Below, in pieces: positions 12,250 through 21,540 of a stretch of DNA of 64,000 nucleotides; the first letter of the stretch is position 1, and the number at the start of each line of letters is the position of its first letter. A program made the translations under genes and the position numbers. The notes under the pieces are model-generated. The model saw only the letters and a list, made by a program, of their open reading frames with translations. It had not been told where the DNA came from and did no database searches. This stretch comes from Lolium rigidum (taxonomy: Eukaryota; Streptophyta; Magnoliopsida; Poales; Poaceae): positions 40,697,047 through 40,761,046 of the forward strand of contig NC_061510.1 in assembly GCF_022539505.1 (NCBI RefSeq). Reading direction: 5' to 3'.

Positions 12250-13158
12250 CGCTGAATGATGGGCGTCACCGTGTACATAGGTCATCAGCAGCTAACCTTG
12301 CTACTGTGTATAGAGTAACTTAGAATAGCAGCAGCCTTCCTCCTAGCTTCTTCTTCATCACTAGTACTACTGTTAGGTGGGTTAGCAAGCATATCAAGAC
12401 TCGTTCGAAACTGCTGTGACAAGGGTGTGGTGGTGGTGGTGGAGCCTGTTGGGGGTGGATGAGAGCACAGCAGTTTCTGAGTCACCTTTGTAGCTTCTAG
12501 TCACCTCTATGGTTCCAACTCTCATTAGAAATTAGACCTTCATTTCCATTCATCATGATCCAATAGTGGTAGTAGTCTGCAGGATCCTAGCTAGTAGGAA
12601 ACTGCATCTGGCAGGGGTAGGGTAGTAAAGGTAGTATATTGTTCTCTTGTCAGATAACTGGAGTTTACACTCTGGTATCTGTTCCCGTGCTACAGTCTAG
12701 GATATCTGCATCATCTTATATTCTCCTGATACATACATTCTGCCTCGCCATCTTGACATTCCTCTATTCATCCCGACTTCTCCGGTGCTCTGCAAAGAAC
12801 ACCAAGATCTCTCCTCACTGGCTCTTCTGTATTTTTTGAATGAAGAGGCTCAGTGGTGATTTCAACAACTCCCCTCACTCATCCGTCTACTAACTTCTAT
12901 CTCTGCACCTCCTCTCCCACCTCAGTTTGTTTCATATGTAGCGTGTCCAATCCCCTCCCCTGCCATGGAATCTTCATTTCACCCATAAACTCAAGTTCAT
13001 CTAGCAGCAGGAATGCGCTTCTTCTGTCACCCTGTATAGTTCATGGTCCCTGTTCATGTTCATGGAACATGTTGAGGATTCGGTTTCTGTTGGCATGTTT
13101 GATAAAGGATGTGAGACTCCAGATTTCAAAGACCTGCAAGAGTACAAGCAGTGATATG
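12250..13158 (+). other. 3' region of the PNRC-like gene
   Basis: This stretch has no good coding frame. It is likely 3' UTR and downstream sequence. The frame open across 12,853-13,158 has no ATG near its start and looks low-complexity. It ends at a possible splice donor (gatatg|GTAATT, 13,159), the same intron start that is repeated downstream. Confidence 0.4.
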
Positions 13159-13690
13159 GTAATTACACGTCTACTGCTAGCTTAAACCTTACACTGTTGT
13201 TTTTTGGGCAGTACTAATCCCATTTCTGTTCTGTGGTGCTGCAGGTTTGCTTCTCCAGTGCAACTTCATGGGACATGTACCTGGGGTTCAGATTGCCTAA
13301 GCTCTAAATCTAGGTAATCATAAGTTTCCTGCTCACTTAACCTATGCTGTTGATTTTTTTTTTCAAGAATGGCTGTTGATTTTTTTGTCTAATAGTAATG
13401 TTATTTCTATTCCGTGTCCTTGCAGGTTAGCTTCTCTGGTACAACTTCAGGGTACATGTACCTGGGTTTCAGATTTCCTAAGTTGTAAATCTAGGTAATC
13501 ACAAGTTTCCGTCTCGTTTAACCTTATGCTGTTGATTTTTTTTTTGGCTATTACTAATGTCATTTCTGTACTCTGTTGCTGCAGGTTCGCTTCTCCAGTG
13601 CAATTTCATGGTACATGTACCTGGGGTTCATATTTACCTAAGTTTCAATAAATCTAGTTGCTTGTTTCCTTCGTAGTTAACAAGCATCAG
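13159..13690 (+). repeat. three tandem exon-intron modules with a terminal poly(A) signal
   Basis: Three copies of an intron-plus-exon unit. Introns: 13,159-13,244, 13,314-13,425 and 13,495-13,584, each starting GTAAT(T/C) and ending GCAG. Exons: 13,245-13,313, 13,426-13,494 (both exactly 69 bp) and 13,585 onward. In one frame each exon reads V-x-F-S...MYLGF and ends in a stop. The third copy lacks a donor and has AATAAA instead (13,647-13,652), so transcripts could end there. The modules look like alternative 3'-terminal exons of the upstream gene or a separate transcript. Splicing is predicted from sequence, not shown. Confidence 0.65.
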
Positions 13691-14066
13691 TTCAGTGCAG
13701 CATATGCTAGACTGATCCTTTAATGTAATGCCTATACTTGGCTAGCTTTTTCTGGTACTGTTTAAACTAATCAGTATATGGTTAGTGGTATTTCCCTTTA
13801 TTAGTAGATGTTGCTGCTTTGTCAGCGTGCTGTTTCAGCACATAAATGCTAGACCTTTATATCAGTGTTAATCATATGTCGTAAAATCTTTGTTGTTGAC
13901 CATTGTGAAGACCAGTCATGTTTTATAATCTAGTTAAACAGTAGGTTGTTATACTTATGGCTCAGCTTTTCATCTGTTGTGTGCATGTGGTTCTCCATCA
14001 TCAAGTGACCTATGGCTAACGTAGTCACGTGATCTATGAAATGCTTATGGTAGTGGGAAGATGTTT
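13691..14066. other. intergenic, no feature recognised
   Basis: AT-rich stretch of about 375 bp with no coding frame, repeat or clear signal that I can name. Confidence 0.5.
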
Positions 14067-14937
14067 GAGATGTTTTTTTTAGAAGTTGCCACGTCTCTAT
14101 TCATATAGTAGTATTACAAAGACTCCAGAAACACAGCTGTACCGACATTTTGCAAAGAAGACCTTGCGAAAACCAAAAATTACAAAGAAGCCTAGAATAT
14201 CTTTTTGCAAGCACGCCAACGAGCGCGCAACCAGCACCACGCCGAGGCTCGGAGAAGCACCCTCGCAGTCACCGCTGCTTTGTGGACCTCTATCCGCACC
14301 CGCCGGAGATGACGGAGTTGCCTTTTTTGGGGATCATCAGCCGGGGAATGCCCCGAGCTTGTTCAAGTCGCCACGCCGCCGAAGCCAATCGACAGAGTTG
14401 ATGGAAAACAGCGACATCGCCCTTCCGCTTCCGCTGCGCCCACGTTGGAGAAGCCAGCTTCTGAAGTGTGCCGGCATACAGCCAGCCATACTCCAGTACA
14501 AAACCTCAAAAGCTCCATGGCGGCGATGGAGAAGTCGCGGCCATGACGGCGGAACCCGAGGACAAAATCCACAAAAGGTCGGCACCGCCGTCGCACCAAC
14601 CCCCCAGGAACCCTAGCACCATAGATCCGCATGATCCATGGGCGCACTCGGCCTCCAGCTCGACATCACGGGGAACGCCGCCGCGATGGGGAATGAGCGG
14701 AGACACCCTTATTCCTCCCGACGGCGCCTCCACCACCACAACGCCGCCGGCCGACAAACTACCCCTACTATCTACACGCCTAGCGCACAGATCCGCGGTT
14801 CCCCCACTCTCCCGCCGCCGAAACGGCAGACGAAGAGGGAAGGAACCGGCGGTCCGGCCGGCGGAGGGACAAGGGAAACTCACGGACACTATAGCAGGGA
14901 GAGGGGAAAGGGAAGACAGTAGTGCGAGATGTTTTTT
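14067..14937 (-). mobile_element. non-LTR retroposon with 12-bp target duplication
   Basis: A GC-rich body (14,079-14,925) flanked by the direct repeat gagatgtttttt (14,067-14,078 and 14,926-14,937). The left end on the minus strand finishes in an A-run, as expected of a poly(A)-tailed element inserted on the minus strand. Frames of 80-160 codons exist on both strands but show no known domain and look like by-products of high GC content. It resembles the longer retroposon at 47,369-48,312 in layout. It could be a processed, 5'-truncated copy of a host transcript rather than a LINE derivative. Confidence 0.6.
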
Positions 14938-15189
14938 GTTTATATAAATAAAGAGCCACTGTGACCTTGCTAAAGAGGCACGAAGCATTCTTATTTGTCA
15001 GCTGGCTTGGGAGGATACTCTCGGCCACAATCTTAATTGTAAGCATGAAACTGACAATCAGAATTACTTCAATGTATTGCAAGCAACAATCCTGCTTGGC
15101 GCTTCCCACTCTGCGCAAAACGTAAGAAACAGAATTACTCCACTCTGTTGCAAGCAATAATCCTTCTTGGCGCTTCGCACAAACTGTAA

Positions 15190-17330
15190 GAGCATCTTTA
15201 GCAGAACCTTAAACTCCAAATTCGCATATCCAGGCCACTCTAAACGCGTTTTGGAGGCCAAAAAATGGTCGCGCAATCAAAAACCGCAAGCGCAAAGTTT
15301 ATCCAAATTATCCGATAATTCTCAAATGTAGCAACATAATCATGCAAAAATAGATTGTTCCAAGTACTCAATGATACAAGAAACACGACATCAAAAGAAG
15401 ATCGAACATCACATCATGAAAGAGGGAAGTGATCACGCTTCACCGTCAATTGCCGGTACATCGACATGGCCGCCACCACTCGCCGTAGCGTCTTCACCTC
15501 CGGCATTCATCGCGGCAGCCATGGCAGCGTGTGCAGCTTCCCTCTTCCGCGCCAAGATCTGCGTATTCGTAAGCTTACACCACTCAAGGCTAGCCTCATC
15601 CATGCCAGCCGGGTTCATCATCATAGTGGCATTCTCCGCCGCGATGAGCTCTGCCATGGCACAGTGCTCCTCGGCGCGTGCCCTCCTCTCCTCAGTGCCG
15701 GCCTTGCGCTTTGCATCCCCCCAGAGCGTCGTCCACTTTGCCTCTTTCTCCTTGGCCTTTTCTTCCATCATCTCCTTCTTTGCCGCAAAAGTTTTCATCA
15801 ACAACGCCTCTTTGGATTTGACCATCACATCGATCTTGAGAGACAATGATGCGGCCTCTCCTTGTCTCTTGATCTTGTCCTTGGTTGCCTTGCATCCATC
15901 CAGCTTCTTCTTATTCTTCTTGGTCTCAAGCACGTCATCCTCCTCCGCGTCCTCCAACTTGATAAGCTTGTGCTTTGGCGGTGGCGCCGCTTGTTCCCTC
16001 AACTTCCATTTCGGATTGTGCTCAAGAAGGGCATAGCAATGAGCGAATTTGAACGTATGTTTTTCAAACCGGGCATTTCCCGAAACCTTTGCTGCGCAAT
16101 AGCTTCACAATCGCAGGCGTTGGTGCCGCTCGGTGGCGCGTTCCTCACGCCCTCGATACAACCTGACCACCGGCTGCACGCCATCTTGATGGTGTCCCAT
16201 CGGCCTTGGAGCGAGCGGTAGGAGCGAACCGGAGTAGTAGAGAGAGGCGGCACCAATTGGAAGCATTTATCCTCGATGCGTTGCCAATACCTCTTGCCAG
16301 TTTGGTCGGTGCCGGTCACGGCATCCACCGAGACCGCCTCCCAAGCACGGATCAAGATCACATCTTCAAATTCGGAGTAGTTGCCGGACCGGATCGCTCT
16401 CCCCATCGCCTTGGACACCGCACCATCAAACGCCCCCTCCTCGATCTCTTCCAATTCATCTTCTTCCTCGCCGCCGACGTCTTCTTCTTCCTCAAACTCC
16501 TCGCCCTCGAGCCCCTCCTCCAATCCGTCGTTGTAGTCACCGTAATACGCAAGCGGCAGTGAGTCCATGTCGACGGTAGCATCGTTGAGCATGTCATCGT
16601 ACGACTCCGGCGCGTAATCAACGGCGGGACTTTCGTCGACCACCTTGCGTGCATCAGCCGGCTCCGGCGGCGCCGTCACCATCGCAGCTACCAAAGCAGT
16701 CAGCGACGCCATCTTGGCAGCGGGTGGCTTCTTCGCAGCCTTCTTTGGAGCCGCCTTCTTCGGCGCCGGCGCCGCGACCGACACCTTGCTGCTCGGCCGC
16801 TTCACCCGCTTGGCCGGAGCGGGAGGCGCGGGGACAACGTGCTGCTCGAGCCGCTTCCGCTTTCCGAGAGCAGCAGCAGCGGGAGGCGCGTCGACCACGG
16901 CGCCTTCGGTGGCGGCTGCCGCGGCGGCACTGGATCCAGATGCGGTCGGTGGAGCTGGTCCGCGCGGCCTAGCTCGGGAGCAGCGGCGGGTTGATTGCCT
17001 CAATGCCGGTCCGGACGCGGGGGCTGCGATGGCCGGAGATGACCGGGAGCGGCGGAATCGGGCGCGGTAGGTGGGGCGGAAGCGGGAATGTGCGAGCTGA
17101 AAGTTCCTTCGCGCCAACGCGGGGGAGAAGATCGGGTTCGCGCTCGCTCAACCTCTCCAACCCGGGAAGTTGGGGTATCCGAGGCGCGAATCGTGGCGGC
17201 CTAGATTTTTTTTTTTTTGGAAATGAGGGTCCGATGCGGGCATCTGAACGGTCTATTTTCTTGTCTCCAAACCGGAAATCGGCGGTTATTATGCGGATGG
17301 GATCGGATGGGGGATCTGCTAGAGATACTC
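15190..17330 (-). mobile_element. PIF/Harbinger element carrying ORF1 only
   Basis: Imperfect terminal inverted repeats (GAGCATCTTTAGCAGA at 15,190; GAGTATCTCTAGCAGA on the minus strand ending at 17,330) are flanked by TAA target duplications (15,187-15,189 and 17,331-17,333). Both are diagnostic of PIF/Harbinger. Inside is only the Myb/SANT-type ORF on the minus strand; no DDE transposase is present in the 2.1 kb. It is therefore non-autonomous. Confidence 0.85.
15433..17117 (-). pseudogene. Harbinger ORF1: Myb/SANT-like plus NAM-associated protein, frameshifted
   Basis: Two adjoining minus-strand frames make one protein. The N-terminal part (15,999-17,117) has an Ala/Pro/Lys-rich region, an acidic patch (LEGEEFEEEEDVGGEEEDEL) and a Myb/SANT-like domain with NYSEFEDVILIRAWE, TGKRYWQRIEDK and SLQGRWDTIK. 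The C-terminal part (15,433-16,002 in a second frame) is a Lys/Glu-rich coiled coil matching the NAM-associated C-terminal domain. The frame changes near 16,060-16,090: the upstream frame runs out while the next reads FAHCYALLEHNPKWKL, the expected continuation. In PIF/Harbinger elements this ORF1 helps transposase bind and enter the nucleus. In host annotation such copies are often mislabelled as transcription factors. The frameshift suggests decay or a sequence error. Confidence 0.75.
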
Positions 17331-17333
17331 TAA

Positions 17334-17780
17334 GCAGGGTAGAGACTAGATTCTACTCTAGCTTGAAGAAACAGCACACACGTAATGGATAATCGGTAGA
17401 TTGTCACTGGATGAAGACCGCACGCATGTAGCAGCGAATCGACAGGGAAGATGAGGACCAGACGGCAGGCATCATCTCGTCATCTGAAAGAAGAAATGTG
17501 ATTCAGTTCGTCGTGTTGAGCTGAAGTTTCAGCGAGACTAACCAATAATCTGCCAATGCAGCCTCAATCTAGCTGAGATTTATTACTTCACTACATTACA
17601 TACTTGAACCCTGGCTTATTGGCGATCAATGCAACACTAGCTCAAAGAGACCGATCACTTCTCATCCGCGTCGATCTTGTACGGGACTCATTTTCTAGAT
17701 GGCATGGCAGCGCCGAGTTCATCCATCGCCGGTGGCACACCCTTCGTGCGACGTGATCGCTCACTTCGCTCCGCCTCGTC
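17334..17780. other. intergenic and probable 3' UTR of the DUF1677 gene
   Basis: No coding frame or repeat recognised. The right half probably holds the 3' UTR of the minus-strand gene that ends at 17,781. Confidence 0.4.
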
Positions 17781-18059
17781 TCACTTAGACCGCCGCCGCC
17801 GGAGCAGCATCTGCCGCATGCCGTCGGCGACCCTGAGAGCGGGGTCCTTGCTCCTGCACCAGCCGCGGCAGAAGGCCATGTGGTCCTCCAGCGCCTCCTC
17901 CATGCCCCTCTTCCTCCCCTCCTCCCTCACCGCCTCCGAGCACAGCCCGCACAGCCACCGTCCGCCGAAGTCCGCCTTCACGCCAAGGATGTAACCCCGG
18001 GTGCAGTCCTCCCTTAGCTCGCAGCACTCGCACTTGGCCGACTCCACCTCCATCGCCAT
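17781..18059 (-). CDS. DUF1677 family small cysteine-rich protein
   Basis: Intronless gene of 92 residues. I choose the ATG at 18,059 (MAMEVESAK); another ATG two codons later is possible, and the longer frame upstream lies in the leader. The family core is complete: CECCELREDCTRGYI near residues 10-24, then GRWLCGLCSEAVREE and an MEEALEDHMAFCRGWC block, ending in a basic tail (LLRRRRSK). The paired Cys motifs suggest metal binding, which is inference. DUF1677 proteins are plant-specific, about 90-160 residues, with no established biochemical role. A second long frame over the same bases is a shadow. Confidence 0.88.
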   Translation of the reverse strand: MAMEVESAKCECCELREDCTRGYILGVKADFGGRWLCGLCSEAVREEGRKRGMEEALEDHMAFCRGWCRSKDPALRVADGMRQMLLRRRRSK

Positions 18060-18151
18060 TGATGGCCTCCTGGAGATCAGCGTGGAGTGGTGGAGCAAGG
18101 TGTGGGAGAGAGGCAGAGAGACGTGTGATAACTGACGCACGCGCCCTATGC

Positions 18152-18159
18152 GTATTTAT
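18152..18159 (-). promoter_or_regulatory. TATA-like box of the DUF1677 gene
   Basis: The minus strand reads ATAAATAC about 95 bp upstream of the chosen start codon. That spacing suits a TATA box plus a short leader. It is the only such motif in the interval. Confidence 0.5.
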
Positions 18160-18359
18160 GGAGGGAGAGACTTGGCTTCTGAAGTTGCATCGATCACCCA
18201 AAGTGTCTGGAGTCTACTTTTCAGTGGCACTCTGCCATTGGCTTAATTTAGCTTGATTTGGGTACTGCTAATCAGCTCACTTATGGAAAGTTCTCGCAGA
18301 GGTGCAGCATGCTGCATGATGTGATATCTGGGATGTATACTTTCCTCGTGAACACGGCA

Positions 18360-18480
18360 CTCCCTCCATCCATAGTAAATGTCGGAGGATTAGTACAATT
18401 TTTTACTAAATCTTGACATCCCTCCGATCTGTAATAAGTGTCGGGGAATCAGTACAAAGTTAGTATGAATCGGAGGGAGT
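18360..18480. mobile_element. Stowaway-like MITE, apparently dimeric
   Basis: The segment starts CTCCCTCC and ends GGAGGGAG followed by TA, the termini of grass Stowaway MITEs. Inside is a second CCCTCCGAT start at 18,419, so a truncated unit (18,360-18,418) is joined to a fuller unit (18,419-18,480). Each unit has an agtacaa-like motif. Confidence 0.65.
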
Positions 18481-19160
18481 AACTTTTTATCCCATAACCA
18501 ACTCACACCTTGATTCAGCTGGAGTAGGTGTTTCTGATAGCTTACTTCGGTTACTATGAATGTTAATACACTGATCTTTCCTTTTTGTCAAATTTGTACA
18601 GGAATCTCTTGGAATGTAAGTCCAGCGCGAAATGAGTAGGAAGACAGGAGCACGAGCATCAAGGGGATCTCTGCCATATTCTTGTTCCCTGTGTGCTCCA
18701 TAAAGCTTGAACAGAAACCTTACGCAACAACTTACTCGCTGTCGATGGATCTAGGACCACCTAGCAAAAAAACTCTCCTCATATCCCTTCTGCTAGATTA
18801 CGGTCACTGTTCGTAGTACGACACAACTGGCCTTGTCGGATCGGTTGTTTCGTGGTCGATTCGCACTCATGGCCCATGATGAATTAACACTCATCCGCTC
18901 AACTTGTTAATCAATCGTCAGCCCTTCGACAGATCAGTTTAGCTTGGACAGAACTGAGTGCTAGCTCGGTGGTAGGGGCAGCTTGAACCCGCATGAACTG
19001 TCCATGGACTCAGCACTCAAGCTGAGTGCCACTAATGCAGGACCCTACCATCCGTGCCAGGAGCTACACACAAGTTTTGGGGATCCTGCCTGTTTGGACA
19101 TGATGTGTGTGTGAGCTAACTGACTGCACAAGTGCTACTGCATCAGGTAGCCTCAACTCT
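18481..19160. other. intergenic, no feature recognised
   Basis: About 680 bp without a plausible coding frame, RNA gene or repeat that I can identify. Confidence 0.5.
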
Positions 19161-20076
19161 CAAGGGTGTGTTCGGTTGTAGGATGAGATAGAATGGAATG
19201 GAATGGTTCCATTCCACTGGAACGGAACGGTTCCATTCCACTCCATTCGCGTGTTCGGTTGGGAGGAAAATAGGTAGAATGAAATGTCTCCATCTAAGCT
19301 TAATTTTGAGCCTAAACTGAATTTACTTTGTGCTAAACTAGTTTTGGCCGAGATTTGCCCGCCCGCCGCGAGCAATATTTCGCAGAAACCACCGCCGCTC
19401 GCAGGAATCGCTGCCGCGCGTGAAGCAGCCGCCGCGACCTTCAGGAACCGCCGCCGCCGCGCCCCGCAGGAACCGCCGCCGCCGCCCCGCAGGAGCAGCC
19501 GCCGCCGCTGTCGCGCGCCTGAAGCCGCCGACGCCGCGCCTGAATCCACCGCCGGCGCCGCGCCTGAATCCACCGCCGGCGCCGCGCCTGAAGCCGCCGC
19601 CGCACGAGCTTGAAGCCGCTGCCGCGCGTGCCTGAAGAAGACGCCGCCGCGCCTGAAGCCGCCACTGCCGCTGCCGCGCACCTGAAGCCGCCGCCGCGTG
19701 CCTGAATCCGCCGCGGGCGCCGCGCATGAAGCCGCCGCTGCGCCTGGAGCTGCTGCCGCCGCGCCTGAATCCGCCGCAGCCGCCGCCGCGCGTGGTTCCT
19801 GCTAGTCGCCAGACGGTGTGGCAAGGGAGAGACGAGGGGCAAGGGAGAGATTATGTCGTTTTCTTGTTGACAGTGGGTTGACAAAGTTGTTTAGCCAGCC
19901 GTTCCTCCATATTCCACCGATTTGGTGGAATGGGTTGGTTCCGCATATAGAGGGAATATTTCTTTTTGTGGAACTAGTTGGTTCCGTTCCTCCGCACAAC
20001 CGAACACTGGAATGGGGTCTAGGTGCGGAACCGTTCCATCTCATTCCTCCTCATTCTGAAACCGAACACACCCCAA
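19161..20076. mobile_element. TIR element with GGGTGTGTTCGGTT ends and a GC-rich minisatellite
   Basis: The 14-bp inverted repeat GGGTGTGTTCGGTT starts at 19,164, and its complement ends at 20,073. CAA flanks both sides (19,161-19,163; 20,074-20,076). Subterminal regions are rich in ggaatgg/ccattcc motifs in both orientations. The centre (~19,430-19,790) is an extremely GC-rich degenerate tandem array. Frames of 70-170 codons on both strands are repeats of Ala/Arg/Pro-type codons and are not credible genes. I cannot assign the superfamily with confidence: the 3-bp duplication argues against hAT, and the ends are not CACTA. Confidence 0.65.
19430..19790. repeat. degenerate 21-24 bp GC-rich minisatellite
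   Basis: Repeats of a unit like gccgcgcctgaa followed by tccaccgccggc or gccgccgcc. Two units at 19,539-19,590 are nearly identical. It lies wholly inside the TIR element. Confidence 0.7.
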
Positions 20077-21540
20077 GTGTATATCACAGGTGGGTTTGTG
20101 TACTCTGTATTGAGTTATTAGCTGCTAAGGTTGGTGATGCTTTATGTTGGTGTTCATTTGTACAACTGGGTTGATCAATGGAAGGGGGAACTTGAGAAAT
20201 CCAGCTGTGAGTTTGATGATCTCTGAACATCAATAATACCGTTGCTTGTTGTCCTAGGCAACTGTACCATGAACAAGTAAAACGAAAATTGTGATGTGAT
20301 AAAGTACATTGCAGGACGCTGGACGCGAACAAAGATTAGCTAGTTCCTTTTTCGTAAGATCAACTAGGCAACTGTGTATCTGTAGCATTAGAGCTAAACA
20401 CGATAGGGATAACAACGTTCTTCATGATCCACTACAACTACATCGGTTTAGAGTTCCATGCTGTTCATTGCCTCCTGGCATCTTTGATTTAGTGTTCACG
20501 AGGAGCCGAAGAAGCAATGATGGAAAGGAAGAAGACAAGGAACCAGAGAAAGAGATGCCAATTGCTAGTGACCGCCACCCTTGTTGTATGTGAGCTCTCA
20601 GAGCCCCTGTATATGTTCTTCATTATGAGATTGAACAAGACCAATACGGCTCCATATATTCTCTTACCATGTTGGTGGTTTAGCAAAGTTATAGTAAACC
20701 ACCGACACTTACTATAAATCGGAGGGAGTACATTAATGATTTGTTCACAAATGGTCGTTGTCCCTCCTCCGTTGGAGTCCAGACGCCAGGGACCAAGTTC
20801 TATTGGATACTGGTTGCCACGTGAGAGCCCTCTGCAATGTACTAGTAATTTAGTAAACACCGATATCGTTTCTAACTACATCGTCATATGTTGATATACT
20901 ATACCTGAAACACGAAGTACGGAACTGAAGCTAAAGATAATCTACGTGAACTTGTGTTTACGGAACTGAAGCTAAAGATAATCTACGTGAACTCTGGTTG
21001 TCTACGCGGTCGACTAGGGCGTACTACTGCTTTACTACTACTTGCTTGATTCCTTCGTAAACACAACTAGAACCTTCACACGATGCAAAGTAGCACCTAC
21101 GAGTGTTTATTTTTGTCCAAATGTCAGACGCAACGATAGTTTCCTGTTACCTTTAAATGAACCAACAATTCTAGCCTGATAGAAACCACATGACATCAGG
21201 AGTAAAACAGGATATGAACACAAACAGCACATGCGAAGACAACTACATTCAGATTTCTTTTCAACAACAGGGACATAGTAGCACGTCCACCCATCCCACA
21301 CAGTCAACAACATCCAGTTCACGACGGCTTAATAAACAAGGAAATTCAGCAGACACTAGAGACATTCAGAATTAGTGAGGGTGAGTTCAACGCTTCGAGA
21401 GCAAAGAGAGGAGAGATGCCCGGGAAGTTTAGCTCCACGAGGGTGATCCCCAGGTTATTCTACAAACGGCAATGACCCTTACGAAAAGAAAAAAATAGTT
21501 TATCACCCATAAGGGGCGACCACGAGGCTGGTTGGATTAG
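20077..21540. other. intergenic; right part probably 3' UTR of the SDE3-like gene
   Basis: No supported gene. It contains half of a Stowaway-like end (20,701-20,730, ending ggagggagta) and a short tandem duplication (20,917-20,992). Frames of up to 123 codons here show no domain and cross the MITE end. Confidence 0.45.
20917..20992. repeat. two-copy tandem repeat, unit about 41 bp
   Basis: The block tacggaactgaagctaaag plus ataatctacgtgaact occurs twice in direct orientation, separated by six bases. Probably a local replication slip. Confidence 0.8.

Noticed and set aside
17785..18201. 138-codon minus-strand frame
   Set aside because: Shadow of the DUF1677 gene in another frame; low-complexity Gly/Gln sequence.
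19160..19884. Ala/Arg-rich frames of 109-173 codons on both strands
   Set aside because: They translate a minisatellite and extend across the TIR boundary.
20489..20860. 123-codon minus-strand frame
   Set aside because: Crosses a MITE end and has no domain.
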